Counted from the stretch's first letter, positions 12,100 through 25,465 are shown. The stretch: 64,000 nt of DNA from Tetranychus cinnabarinus (GCA_022266195.1 WHVY01000002.1:6463001-6527000); one strand, 5' to 3'. Notes: a model not told the origin generated them from the letters alone. Numbers and translations are program-made.

Positions 12100-15000
12100 T
12101 TATCTTTTTGAACGGTGTTGACTCGCACTTGATTTAGCAGAGGAGTGACGAGAGCGTGTTGGTGGTGAAGGTGCTAAAGCAAAGCTGCGATTTCCTTGGT
12201 TTGACCGAGAACTAAAGGATCCGGTTCGTTGTAATTGCGTGGTAATAGCTTTAGACTGTGATCTTCTTAGTGATGCGTAAGGCGATGAACCTCTACTGAG
12301 CATATTACAGCTGGCATAAAGTAATACAGCGATATCTTTTCGTCCGCATTCCATGGCGATGGACATGGCTGTAGCTTTATCCTAAATACAGATGAAAATG
12401 GAGAAAAGTAATTAATATAATGTTAAATAATGCATAATCTTAATTGAAATATCAATGATAGAGAAGTAAATTGATTAATTATCTAGGTAAGCCAATAGAG
12501 GAAAAAAATCATAACCTCAAGCATTATTCAATAATCATGACTATTCAATGAGAAAGTCAATATTTTTTTTCATTCTTTCTTTTTTTCTCAACACCTACAG
12601 AGAACAAAATCAATTCATTAATCTAACATTGATTTTCAATTTTGATCACCAGATACATAATCAGTAATAAATCTCATTAATTACATTGTCAGCAATGTTT
12701 GGATCACACTCAGGATGGGAAAGGAGCAGTTTAACAATCTCAATATGGCCGTGTTCCGTTGCACACATTAATGCCGTTGATCCATCGTTATCCTGAACAT
12801 TAAGGGCTGCTCCAGCTTCCAATAATAATTTACAAGTTGTAAATTGACCATGACTTGAGGCTAACATTAATGCAGTTTGTCCATTCTAGATTGGAAAGAG
12901 ATTGAAGAGAGAAAAAGAATCAACATTAAAATGATGAACAGAATCAATTTGAGTAAGATTAATTAGTTTATCAAGGGTAAAATGTTTTGTGTTTTCAAGT
13001 GGATTAAATCAAGATACAGAAAGTGATTTAAGGCTGAGGCGGGCTTAAGGCCAAAGGGCAATTCAAAGAGGCAAAAAAAGGTAGAAAAGGGAAGAAATAA
13101 AATCATCTAATCGGATAGATTTACCATGTTAAGGTTGATTAAAAACTGATATAAAAATTTGAAAAGCCAAGTCATGTAAATTTATTATAATGTTCAGTCA
13201 GTTTTTTCAGCTTGATATTTAACCATTTTTTGGTTTACCATTTAACCAACTATCATGAAAATTGAGTGAATTAACAATTTAAAAATAGTCATTTATAAAT
13301 AATAAGTCGAGAAAAGTACAAACTAGAAGATTCTTAACGAACCATGAATAGTTCATCTCATACGGTCACTTTTTTCACATAATATTTGGGTTCATCAACA
13401 ATCATAATCATTTGCTTTGTTCAATCGACAGTAATCAAACAGGAATGAAACTAATAATTTAAACAGATCAAATGAGATAGATAATTGAATGAAAAAAAGT
13501 AACCCTTAGAAGATGATTTCACCAAATTGTAGGTCTATTAAATAGATTGTGATTACCCATTTAATAATTCAAATTGATAAGGTAAATTATTTCTCAGCTA
13601 TTATCTTATTCAGACTAAATTGAATTAGACATGAAAATGAGATGGAGGAATAAATAAAACACAAATCACTAACCAATCTGAATAAATTAGGCCAACAGAG
13701 TCAGGAATAAACTGATTGATTAAATTAGTGAATCAAGTTTTACTTTAAAAGCTAGTCAAACATTAAGTTAATCTGCCGATGAAAATTGAAGCTTTAACCG
13801 GTAAGACAATCAAGGTAAAATGGTTAACAGAATTGCTGATCAATATGTTTCCCTGTATGATACCCTTTACTGTTTATAGCAATTGATAATGTTTGAACGC
13901 CAACTCATAAAAACGTCAATCCTAATCATACAATAACAACCAGAAACCAGTCTTTTCAAAAAAAACTCAATTCCCATTCAACTTATCCTTTAAAAATTTA
14001 TCCGTTTTTGCCTCTTTTTTTACGCTTGGTTTTACTTGTACTTTATCGTTTCTGTATCAACATTGAATACGTAAATGGATTACAATCCTTATCAAGGTTG
14101 GTCTCATTTTGGATCTACTTTTACCGTTTGAAAAGCAAAAGAAAAGCTCTTCAATGTTTACCTGTTTGGCTCTGATGTTAACATCACCCAGGTTAAATAG
14201 TCGTCTGATTACTTCCTTTTGGGTTTCATTGGATACTCGTGCTGTGGATACCAACATTATTGCCGTATAACCAGCCTGTAACAATAGAAAAGTAAACACG
14301 TACAGATGAAAAGAAAGTAATTGAAACCTGTTTCATGAATGGCAATTGTTGATGAAACAGTTGAATGAGTTGGAGAGAGAGAGAAAGAAGAGGACAGAAA
14401 ATGTTTGAGGTAAAAACCGGTGATTTTGTGTTTACCTTGTTTTGTTTATTGACATCGCAAACCTTGGAATCCAGGAGGACAGAAACAACATCAAAATTAG
14501 AGTGTGATATGGCATAATGCATTGCAGTGTTGCCACTTGAATCCGTCAAATTAACTATCTTGTTCAATAGATGGGCCGAGAAACTCTCAAAGCAATCAAG
14601 ATATACTTCAATCATGGTTGGGTCACTGTCTTTACAGGCAGCAATTGAAAACCATTCCTTCTCAATGATCTGAACACTCTTAGCCTGTGATTAGATTAGA
14701 AGAAAATATCAAAATTAATTTCAAATTAGCAGCAAAAAAAACAACAACAAGAGCAAAAATTTTAGCAAAATTCATTCGAAAAAAAGTACATCAACTCAAA
14801 GGTAACCAAAATGGTTCAACTTTGAAATTTTCATTTATACTCAACAATCAAACCTTTTGCAGTAATTGCTTGTTAATATTAATAACTTGATAAAAAATAT
14901 ATTTTAAATATTAGTTGATTTATTCAAGATTTATGCTTGGATTGATTATTCAGACATTGATAGGGAAACCAACAACAGTGATTTACTTTGAAGCTGAGGC

Positions 15001-18000
15001 TCAGTGAGATCATTGTACTCATGATTTTCATGTTAAAATAGAGATGAAAATGTTTGCACTTGGTTGGGTTGAGAACTGAAAAAGGTAAGGTTAAAGTGAA
15101 AGTTGACGGTAAAGTCAATGGTAATAATAATAAAAGGAAACTTGATTAGGTTATCTGGTTAAATTATCTGGTTGTTAACATTGACAGTCATGGTTGTTGT
15201 AGAAACTAATTGTAATCTTAACAATCTTGCCAATTTACTATTTACTTTGTTTAATCTGTAATTTCTTTCCTTCTTCAGTCCAAGTTTATTGTATAATCGA
15301 GTAAATCTGAAAATAATCAGTCCACATTTTCACCTAAATCATGGTGAAGCAGCAATTTTTCAATTTGATTTGCTTGCAATTCAAGCAACCAATGAAGCAA
15401 CTTTGATTAAAACAAAACCATTGATCATAAAACTTTCATTAACCATTTCAGCACAACAATAAATTGTAACTTAAACCATCAAATAGCCAGTGAGTGGAGT
15501 TCATAAACAGATTTTGTTCAATAAACATTAAATTATTCATCATTTTGCCAAGTGTCTGAACTTTCCAGGCAAATGTAAGATACTTTCATCTTACATATTC
15601 ACTTGTATAATTAGCTTGTAAGTAATTATCAAAAATGTTCAACATATAACTGATCATTTAAATAATCAATTAAACTTGAAGCAAACAACAAGCCATAAAA
15701 ATTTAACTAATTGCAGTTTAAATTTTGCTCATGATACATAATACAGTTAAATAATATGAAACATTGAAAAGGCTTTTCTTCTGGAAACTTTCCAAGATTA
15801 TGAGAGAAGGTAAATCATTAAGTTGTGAACAATCAATCAAAACAATCAATAAACAAGCAAATGCAATTAACTAATGAATATGTTTGTAATACAATCGATA
15901 GGAATAAAAGTAAAAGTTGAAATTACTATTCAGATTGCTTTTCAACTGAAAACAGTCAAGAGTAAAGTTCAATACAAACCCAATAATTAACCAGTTAAAT
16001 GGATAAATTTAATAAGTCAATTTTAAATCAAAATTAAAATCAGTAAAATGAAGAGTTGATTAGTGAATGACTGGATAAAAATACACAAAAAGGGTAACTG
16101 AATTGTTATACGGATCATCATTTTCATATCAGAAATGAATGGATTAGGATAAGGATAATTTAAAATGTATCTTTATAAATGTCAAGCTTGGTGTTGGAAG
16201 GATAAAATTAATCTTAACCCAGTTAATATCATCAGATGGTCGATATAATTAGGTGTTAGGAAATGAAATGTTGAGTATAAAAAGGTTTAAAGATAACTTG
16301 AAAAGGTAGCAATAATTGGAAAGAAATTGTGAATCAATTGAAATGCAAAAATGAATCAACAATTTACCGATAATCAACCGTACAATCAAACAATAGACTG
16401 GATTATGAAAGGCAATTTCATGATATCAATTGATTCTCTTGAATCTTGCTTTCATTTATCTGATGAGAATAGATTACAGGGTGAAATGAAAGTTTGTGAG
16501 AAGGTAATAATCATTTCAATTGCGCGTTTAACTGTTTTTTGTGTTCAACTTTACATTTACAAATGTAAATTGTTGCCAATGATGACAATTGAAAGAAGCG
16601 CCAATTGTTTGCGCATTTAGTGTCCCTTAACATCACCCTGTAGCTTTGATTGTAAATCAGGAAGAAGATGATATTGAACAGAAAAGGTAATTTGCTGAAA
16701 CAATAGCAAAATTAGTTTTAATCAACAAATGGTTTCATTTTTTAGCTAAAAATGAAAACCTATTTTTTACTCATCATCTTAACATATTCATTGACAGCTG
16801 TGTTTACCAACAAATGTTCAGATCCATTGGTTGTAACAAAATGGTCAACACTTCGAGGTTTTACACGGCAAATTATCGACACTCCTGTTCATCATTTTTT
16901 AGGCATTCCTTATGCTCTGCCACCAGTGGGTCGACTTCGCTTCAAACCGTCTATTCCTTTGGGGAAAACTGGCCTTCGTCATAAAGGCATTTACAATGCG
17001 ACTTCATATCGTTTTGGGTGCATTCAAACACCTGAAGATGAAGCAAAACACAGTACAATACCATCGAGTGAAAACTGTCTTTTCATTAACGTTTACACAC
17101 CAGCAAATTTAACCGATGAAAGGCCATTAAAGCCAAAATTGCCTGTTCTTGTTTTCATCCATGGAAGTGGTTATGTTTACGGTTCATCAGGAAATCCTCA
17201 CATTTACGGAGGTTACCTTGCAGGCCTTGGAAACATGGTTCTTGTCGTTTTCAATTATCGTTTAGGTGCATTGGGGTTAATGTATGGTCACCCAAGCAAG
17301 ATACCAGGAAATTTGGCGCTTTGGGATCAAAAAGCTGCTCTTGAATGGGTCCAGGAAAATATTGGTGCTTTTGGTGGTGACCCTGAAAGGGTAACTTTGA
17401 TGGGCCATTCGGCTGGAGCTTCATTTTCAACTATGCACCTCATGTCCACTGAAACTCGCCATCTTTACCAACAAGCAATGGTCATGAGTGGAACAGCTTG
17501 CCATCGGTCAGGATTGGATTCACCCAGTTTGGCTTTGAGGAAAGCCCGTGAATTGACTAGACGACTCAATTGTTCACAAATCCCTTTAGACAGTGTTTTC
17601 TTGATGGATGATGAAGTTGAATGTCTGATGAGGGTTGATGCACTAAAAATAGCTCAGGCTCAGGGGGACTTGCAGACATCCGAACCATCTCAGTGTTCAT
17701 CGTCAACTTTCCTTCCATCATATGGAAATTCATTTCTACCAAAGTCGACAGACACTTTACTGGAAGACCATAAATATGTTCATGGTAAACCGTTATTTAT
17801 TGGAAAGGTTCCCATTGAAACCAAGCCATCAGTAAATGTAACCAGTTTGTTTCAAGCTGTAACATTGATACAATCATACATTACCAATTCAACTGGAGCC
17901 ATTAATCCACCAAACTCGGAATCCATTTTGAAATATTATCTTAACTCAATCGTTGATGGTGATAGCTATCGATTAACTGAAGCAGTTATAGCTGCTGTTA

Positions 18001-21000
18001 ATGACCTTTGTCAACACTGTCCGCTGCTCAAATTTTCAAAACACTGGGCAAGCGACAATCCAGTTTACCTTTATTATTACACATATGTTACAAGTGGCTT
18101 AAGAAACGACCCTGGCAGACTGTATGGACCTAACCATGCAGATGACACTAAAATATTGTTTGGATTACCATTTAAAGATTATGACGAGTATAATGATGAA
18201 GATAGAGACATGAGTCGCTTTATGATTGAGTTGTGGTCTTATTTTGTGCATAAAGGCTCAATGAAGTGGTCATCAGTTTTATTCGATTCCGATCAACGTG
18301 ATTACATTATGTATCAATATGAAATCGACGGAAACACTACAATGAACTACAAAAGAATTGGCATCGACAAAGATTCAGTAATCTGTAAATTATTGCCTGA
18401 ATAACTTAAGTCAAGCATTAAAAGCGAAAGTATATTTTAAGTTTACCCAAAATTGGTAAACCTTTTACCAGAAACTGAAGTCTTTTTTTACAACCAAGTC
18501 AAACAATGGCCATTATTGACAAATTAAATTAGCTTTAAATTCAGTAAACGCAATTTGTTTATCATGATGGGATTGGGGAAATGATAGTGGAAATGAAAAC
18601 AATTTGAAAATGTGACCTAAAACTAAACAATAGTTTCAATGTTCAATTGATAATCAAATTGTTAGATAAGATGAATTTAGATGCAGCTGATGGTGCGTTT
18701 TAAGTCTATTATTTTGGGTAAATTTTTTGCAACAAAATTATCAATTAATTGATTAGTGTATCAATAATATGTTTATAACGAGTGATTTTCAATTGAAATG
18801 TATCCAACATGCAAAGATGATTGCTTTCAATTATTTGATTGGAAAAAATGAAAAGCGTTAAAATTGTTAGTGAAAACAAATTACATGTGTGGTCTTATTA
18901 TTATTATGAAGACAAACGGGCGAAGGATGATAATGATGAAGGATGCAAATGAAATTGATGTTTCACAGTTTTCTCCATGCAAAAGTTCATCTTGAATCAT
19001 GTAGGCGAAGGCAAGAAACATGTTATTAATGTAAAACAGTGAGTTTGTTTGACAGTAATAATTGTAATTACAATTGCTAAATTGATAAAATAGCCAAAGA
19101 AAAATGAGATTAATACAAAGTAACAACAAAGAGTAGCCCACGATGAAACAAATTATCAGCGCAAAAAACGTTGATTTGGCCTGAAAAATTGCTTCAATTG
19201 AATTGCAAATTGTTAATTGCCAATAAAGGGCTAGGTTGATACAGATAATGATCGGCTTTGATCAAATTTGCACAAAATTTAACAAATAAATGAATCTTCA
19301 GAATCTTTATCAGAATATTCAATTCCTGGTTTCTTGGGTTTTAATCATATTATGGCAACTATTTTTGAATTGTTATTGTCGTTGGTGGAACGATGGAAAT
19401 GATAATTAAAATTATCATTTTGGTTGCCCTTTTCAATGTTTACCTAATAATAGGATAAGAATTTTAATTGCTTAAGTAACATTTAAAACTAATGATAGTT
19501 TGTCTGTTGGAGCAATTAATTTTTATGAATTTATGTTGAAAGGTAACGCAATTTAATGGTTGTTGATCGCCTACAAGAGATCAATTTAAGGTGTGTGTAA
19601 AAGTGTTTGTGTGAGCGTTTTCAGTACAACAACCGATGGCCAATTTGCCATCGGTTATTGAGAAAAGGTCAAAACCAAAGACATTTAACCATAAATCAAT
19701 AATATTGATTGGTTGACTGATCATAAAGAAACATTGATTTGTCGAGAGTAATAGTCACCAGTGCATTCAGGTAAACATATACAGGTGAACATTAAACATA
19801 TGGTTGATAACATTTATACATAATTATTTGACGCTTTTCTGGTTTACAATAACTTTCTTGTTCATCATTAGGTAAACTGAGATGGATTAATGGTTAACTA
19901 TTTTCTCATCCTAATCATCATCAACTCAAGTTTCCTTGTAAACATGAGTTAAAAAACAACCTTAAAAAGGTCTTAAAATAGTGTTTTCATCTCTAGATAG
20001 AGATAATGTTTACTCACAACCCTCTGGATTTAGGGTTCCTAATGCTGAATTTGAGTCTTTGAGGTTGTCAGTTGGACAGCATTTCAAGAAAGATTATTGT
20101 TCTGCTTGGATAGTTGACAAGGAAACTTGAATCTTGACAATTATCAAACTGTCCTTTGGTTATTGCCTATTATTTGCCTATTATTATCGCTTCAAAGTTT
20201 TTTTGTGTCAAATTTTTTTCCATTCATTAGAAAAGGCAATTTAAGGTTTTGCTCAAAAAGCTTTAGCTTCAACTTCAACCCGAGAATTTGATATTTTTAA
20301 AATATCTAAAAATTGCTGAATTACTATTGATGAACCTTTTGGTTCCTTCAATTGTTGAAGTTTCTTAATGGTGAAAAATTGGATCAAAATGAATGATAAT
20401 TGGACTAAAAGAGTTGCAGTGAAAGTGATTTTTTTGAAAAGATTGAAAAAATATTTGATTCTGTCAAATGAATGATTTAATGGTTTCACCGTGTAATCTG
20501 ATTAACAGCAAAAATTAGCTGATCAAAGCTATTAATTGTAGCCAGTTAATTTGATTAATTATTGAAGGGCATTAGTGATCGGTTGGGTTGAAAATGGTTA
20601 ATTAGCGTTAAATCATAAATTTTACTTTGACAGGCTGATCAATACACATTAAATTCATAACTTGCAAGCTTTCAACTTGACATTAAAGGTGATTTTTAAA
20701 TGGATGTCAGGAAGAGAGGTAAATACAGGTAATAACTAATAATAATTAAGAGAATTAAAAATCAACAAGATTAACCAATTTATTACCCAGTTTTCAACAA
20801 AAAATCAACTTTTTTCAGCTTAATTCAGTTAATCATAAATGAACATAATCTTTCAACTAATTATTGGAATGAAAGATTCAGTCATGGCAATGATTAAATG
20901 GCACTTAAAACATTGATCAAGCTATTAACTTAGATTAACCAGATTCTAATGCAAGACAATTCTGTTTACATAATCCTATTACCTTGTTGTTTGTATAATA

Positions 21001-24000
21001 ACCTTTAAGGTAAGGCAATATTACCATTCAGGTAGAGCCAATAACAAGATTTTATCATTAGGTAGGAATAAACAAAGTAAATTGACAAGAGAAATGGCGA
21101 CAAAAATGACATTTCACAAAACGAACAGCTGATAATAAACGAAACATCTAAAGATACATTTTTCTTGATAAGTAAGATCAAAATTCAAGTTGAGTGAAGC
21201 AAAAATTGTTAAGATTCACCATAAATCTCAAGCAATTGTATCAAAGTTGGCATTTTTTGTTCATTTGATGATTCATCTTGTGAACAGAATAATGGTTTGG
21301 AAAAAAATGTTCACCAGAATTTACAGGGTTATGTTGAATGGAAGTGACAGATTCACTTGGTTAATCAAGTATTTGACTATTTAACAGCAACACTAATTTA
21401 GAAGGTGAATTTTGATCAAAAGATTTTAATGCAAGATTTATATTAAAGTGTTCAAAAAAGAGGATTGAATTGCAGGTTTAATTTGCTTTCGTGTTCAGAA
21501 TTATCACCCAAACAAGGTAAATAAGATCAACCCTTTTAGGAAAGTTACGATAAAGTAAGCATTTCTTTTGCAGAATACCTTTTGGTAATCAATTTGAAAT
21601 ACTTATTAATCTATTCAAGCCATCAGTCATTTTTGAATGCACCATACGGAATACGGTAATCATTCAAAAATGAACAGGTAAATGAATATAAATTTGTAGG
21701 TTTCATGATGGAAATATTAAAATGAATTTAACATGAAAATCTACTCAATTTATCGCAATATAAGCATTCTTTTTTTTGCTAACCACAAGCAATCAAAATT
21801 GACTCACATTGTTATCTAACTGTTTCTCCATCATTATTAATGATCAATTGAGCTGCCCATGAAGGTCAGAATAATTGTAACATGCGTTGGGTTAATATAT
21901 GAAGAAGTAAAAAAATCTGACAAAAAACCGGCTTTTCACTTCAACTTTTGCTTCTTTTTCATTAAGAACATGATCTTCTTCAGTTTCATCTTTTTTTCCT
22001 CTCTCTTTTCATGAATTGACTTGCTGGTGATTGCATTGAACAGTTAATCAAACCAGGTTTAGTTGATTTTTCAACATTATGTGATCAGTTTTTACCATTA
22101 ATGTTGTCAAGACAATCAACAAACAAGCTAATTATACTGTTAACATCTGAATTAATAGGAAAGGAGAGAGAAAAAAAAGTAACAAGAAAAACCATCAAAA
22201 CCATTTTTCAAGGCTAATTAAAAGTTAAGATATTTTCAGGGTGAAATTTTATGTTCCATGAGTGCAAAGGAAAAAAAAGAGTTAACCACAAATTGAAATA
22301 ATAATCATTAGTTGAACAAGTTTGCCAGTTTGTATTATTAATATTGGTTAAGTTGAAAAGGTTGGAAACTCACTGTTGCAGGTTTATTTGAAAGATCGGG
22401 CTTGAGTAGACTATCGTTGAGAACCTTTAAAGCTGCTCGAAGTTCCTTACTTGGCTTGATTCTGGAAAGGTAAGAGAATTAAAAAAAGGAAAACATTTAA
22501 TTAATTGTAAGGCTTTGCGGTAAGATTAAATGGTGAAAATTGGAAGAAACAAAAAATAACTTCATCTTCCCACACACACAGTGTTAACTCAGCGGAAACG
22601 CCAGAGATGGTTGTATAATTAACATGAGGATAAATTGTAGTTATAATCAATTTTTACGTGATATGATGTAATTCTGTGTGCTGTGAGAATCGGTAAATTT
22701 GTTAACATTTAGCAGGGGAAGGAGAAAATAGAATTACAAGTTTCTTCTTCTTTTTTTGTGATGAAAAAAAGGTTGAAAACACGCAATTCTGAGTTAAACA
22801 AAACTCACATTTCTTTTGGACGGGTGTTGTTATTAATGAACATTTTACGTCCAGGTACAATTACACCATCTTCAAGGATATAGGTGCCTTCACTGGATGA
22901 AAATGATTCAGGATCCTCATCATCACCTTCTGATTCGGAATCGCTTATTTTACAGGCTTCTTCAAATAAACGGATGTTCTCCAGGTCAACTTGGGGTGTC
23001 ATCATGGACGGGAAATTGGATCGATGTTTACGTGACCCTAAATTGGCATTTGGATCTCTAAAGACAAGTATCTCGTCATCGTTTCCCTCTTCAATGATAA
23101 TCTTATTTGAAAGATTGGTTGATTTGATAGACAAACAAGGCATCTCGGTTGATTGCTGTTGGTGTTGAGGGTTACAAGATTGTAATGGTGTTTCTGTTAC
23201 ATTCACTGATGACTGTGGTGGCAATGAATTGGCAAGCCTAGGAATACGGCTTCCAATTCCTGGACTTGGCGTTTTATCTTTTATAACAACTTCTCGAGCA
23301 AGTGAGGTTATCGTTTCATTACATTTATCACACAATTTAATTGACTGTATACTAGAGGCCATTGATGATATTGAAGAAATCATTGAATCAACCATTCGGG
23401 TGTTCCCGGCTATAAGTCCGGAGGCTTCAGTGTTTACGCCAACTTCTGAAGCATTTGTTATTGACGATGGTGTCAATGGTGAACATATTAATCCACTGCC
23501 CACACCAATAGTCTCCATTTGTTTTAATTCACAGTGAGAACATTTTAGGTTTATTTGGGTAATTTTGTCTTCCGTTGTGATAGCTTTTGGTTCATCAGTT
23601 TGACTTGATTGGTGATTATCTCTAATATTTAAATCTTTACGATAATTACAATTTATTCCAGTCTCTCGCAGATGAAAGTAATCAGTTCCGACAGAAGCAT
23701 GTAATATTTTTGGATTTGCTTGTGTTATAGCATCATGACGCTCTAATGGCATTGGATTTGTACCTCGGGACATTAGGAGTGGTTTAGGAAGAGCAAAGGA
23801 CGGTAAGGTTGATGTTGCCGTTGGCATATTGGGAGAAATGTGTTGTTGCTCTTGTTTAAGATCATCATCAAATAGTTGACCTTTCTTTGTTTCACTTTCT
23901 CTTGAGTTAACCATCGATCGCCGAGGCAAGGTGGGTGCTATGTTAACTGATATACCGATAGATCGGTAAACTTTGGGAGGTAAATCATTATTGCTTGATA

Positions 24001-25465
24001 TTGGTGACATTACATTTCCAGTTGATAACAATTCTGTTCGTTGAGATGGTGAATTAATAGATGAAAATGTTGATGTCTTGCCGATACTTAACGAAGTTGG
24101 TCTGATTGAAATTGATTCCACATTATTGTTGATACTCAAGATATTTTTATAGAGTTTTGATGTTTCCATCGCAGTTGCTTGCGAGGATCCTTCTGGTTGT
24201 TCAGTTTTACAATTATTATTGAAATTTTCTGCTATTTGACTACTTAATTGGTCAGTTTGAGTAGCATGATCACGGAAAGATGAATTTTGCAATTTTAAGC
24301 TTTTAAATGACACTGGGCTAACTGTTGCTAATCTGGATGATGAATGCTTATCATCGAAATTATATTCTTGTGATCCTTCCAAAGAATCTGATTGGAAAAG
24401 AAATTTTCTTCTGCTTAAAGGTGGTGTTATAATGCCACTTTTTTCTAACTCTTCGACTCTAGAATCATCTAATGGTGAGTTTCTATCATCATTATGAGTA
24501 ACACTATCTTCTGGGTTTACTTTTTCCAATAATTTTTTCCTCTCAGCTTGAAGAAGAATTATTTTCTGCTTTAAAACAGGAATATCCTTAACTTGCTGTT
24601 CAAGGTCTCTCATCTTTTGGACACTAACTTGCAGTTGATCACGAAATTGATTGAATAATGTTTTGTTAACACCGTTATGATGATTAGTTTGATGGCCGTG
24701 ATGATTGTTAGATGAGATGTTTGAAAAGCCTGCAGGCGATGAAGGTTGAGATTCAGAGGCTCGATTTAGACCAGTTAAAGGATTGGGTGAGATGGGTGAG
24801 CTATTGCCATGATTTATGAGATCACTTCCATTGAAACGCGGGAAAGATCCTCTTCGGACTGGCGTTGATGTAGTCAATGGTGATGGTGTGTAAGGAGCCG
24901 GTGAACTTGGAACCGAATAGGAAAAAGCTGCCTGTTCATGTTCCTTTAATACTTTTTCAAACAACTCAACAGCATCAGTTAATGATTTATCCACAGGACT
25001 TGGTGGATTGAGTATATCATGGATTCTTGAAGAGGAATTACTTCTACCAACAGGACGGAGTCGATGAAGAAAGTTAGGAGAGTTGATATGGTTGGGACTA
25101 AATTGAGGTAAACCATTAGAGTTGTTAGATAAAGGTGATGAACGGTGAAAGAGATTGTGATTGGCGGTTCCGGGTTTTCCATGGCCGTTGGTTTTATTTT
25201 GATTTTGATCACATAGCCATTGATAAGTGGCATCATCATTTGGAAGTGATGTGGTTGATGTTAAAATAAGCCGTTTTGGTGGTCGATTAAGTGAAAAAGA
25301 TCCTCTTGAGGAAGAAGATGAAGATGCACGTCTACCTTGCAAAGATGCTAATAAAGCTTCACAATATTGCACAAATTCAACATCAATATGATATCCATAT
25401 GGACAACAAGAACACCTATTACCACCTTTGGTACCATTTATTTTACCATACCCAGTTGAGGTCAT
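12100..25465 (-). CDS. Kank: KANK-family KN motif and ankyrin repeat protein
   Basis: Six coding exons, minus strand: 25465-22809, 22461-22374, 14684-14436, 14275-14162, 12885-12685 and 12381-12100. Phases agree and the product is 1196 residues. The KN motif lies near residues 20-40 (PYGYHIDVEFVQYCEAL). A coiled coil (DLEQQVKDI...LLQAERKKLLEKV) lies near residues 265-310. A long Ser/Asn-rich linker follows, then five ankyrin repeats (EKEWFSIAA, DSSGNTAMHYAISHSN, AGYTAIML, NGQTALMLASSHG, DGSTALMCATEHGH) and an Arg/Ser-rich tail. In animals, KANK proteins bind talin through KN, liprin through the coiled coil and kinesin KIF21 through the ankyrin domain, linking focal adhesions to cortical microtubules. 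The ATG at 25465 was chosen because it immediately precedes the KN motif; the frame extends upstream only through non-ATG codons. The 7.7 kb intron 2 contains an esterase gene on the other strand. Confidence 0.92.
12886..14161. other. KANK intron 4, plus the short exon 14162-14275 boundary
   Basis: The 1.28 kb intron between the fourth and fifth KANK coding exons is AT-rich. I see no nested gene, repeat or RNA in it. Confidence 0.6.
14685..16275. other. First part of KANK intron 2
   Basis: AT-rich intron sequence upstream of the nested esterase. Nothing coding is recognisable; the two short open frames (14687-14890, 14924-15118) lack family features. Confidence 0.5.
16276..16282 (+). promoter_or_regulatory. 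TATA box of the nested esterase gene
   Basis: TATAAAA within GTATAAAAAGG, about 470 bases before the esterase ATG. Between them lies a short ATG-started open frame (16351-16620) that could be 5' leader with an upstream ORF or an alternative first coding exon (donor gtaata at about 16504). A 60-base leader intron (about 16686-16745) fits the splice signals just before the ATG. Confidence 0.5.
16752..18404 (+). CDS. Carboxyl/cholinesterase (alpha/beta-hydrolase), secreted
   Basis: A single coding exon of 550 residues, the usual length for the family. It starts with a signal peptide (YFLLIILTYSLTAVFT). Residues 47-66 (HHFLGIPYALPPVGRLRF) are the classic N-terminal block. The nucleophile elbow GHSAG places Ser220. 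The acid is probably Glu356 (GKVPIE) and the base His462 (GPNHADD), so the triad looks complete. The oxyanion hole reads HGSG (137-140) instead of HGGG, a tolerated variant. The acid is followed by Thr instead of the common Gly. Family members hydrolyse carboxylic esters, including xenobiotics and juvenile-hormone-type esters; the substrate here is unknown. There is no acetylcholinesterase-type choline-site signature I can confirm. The gene lies wholly inside a KANK intron on the opposite strand, with its own TATA box. An ATTAAA shortly after the stop (about 18418) may signal polyadenylation. Confidence 0.93.
   Translation: MKTYFLLIILTYSLTAVFTNKCSDPLVVTKWSTLRGFTRQIIDTPVHHFLGIPYALPPVGRLRFKPSIPLGKTGLRHKGIYNATSYRFGCIQTPEDEAKHSTIPSSENCLFINVYTPANLTDERPLKPKLPVLVFIHGSGYVYGSSGNPHIYGGYLAGLGNMVLVVFNYRLGALGLMYGHPSKIPGNLALWDQKAALEWVQENIGAFGGDPERVTLMGHSAGASFSTMHLMSTETRHLYQQAMVMSGTACHRSGLDSPSLALRKARELTRRLNCSQIPLDSVFLMDDEVECLMRVDALKIAQAQGDLQTSEPSQCSSSTFLPSYGNSFLPKSTDTLLEDHKYVHGKPLFIGKVPIETKPSVNVTSLFQAVTLIQSYITNSTGAINPPNSESILKYYLNSIVDGDSYRLTEAVIAAVNDLCQHCPLLKFSKHWASDNPVYLYYYTYVTSGLRNDPGRLYGPNHADDTKILFGLPFKDYDEYNDEDRDMSRFMIELWSYFVHKGSMKWSSVLFDSDQRDYIMYQYEIDGNTTMNYKRIGIDKDSVICKLLPE
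19631..19656. repeat. Perfect 10-bp GC-richer hairpin
   Basis: AACCGATGGC, a six-base spacer, then its exact reverse complement GCCATCGGTT. It stands out because the surrounding DNA is strongly AT-rich. It lies about 1.2 kb past the esterase stop codon, within the KANK intron. It could be a protein-binding palindrome or a 3'-end structure; function unknown. Confidence 0.6.
21627..21673. repeat. Perfect 13-bp inverted repeat with 21-base loop
   Basis: TCATTTTTGAATG at 21627-21639 is exactly reverse-complemented at 21661-21673. The stem does not extend beyond 13 bp, so it is too short for a typical microRNA precursor. Function unknown. Confidence 0.6.

Larger units (their letters stand above)
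18405..22373. other. Rest of KANK intron 2, with two short inverted repeats
   Basis: AT-rich intronic sequence downstream of the nested esterase. It contains two perfect inverted repeats, at 19631-19656 and 21627-21673 (listed separately). Open frames at 18881-19141, 20253-20489 and 21190-21384 show no recognisable protein features. Confidence 0.5.
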
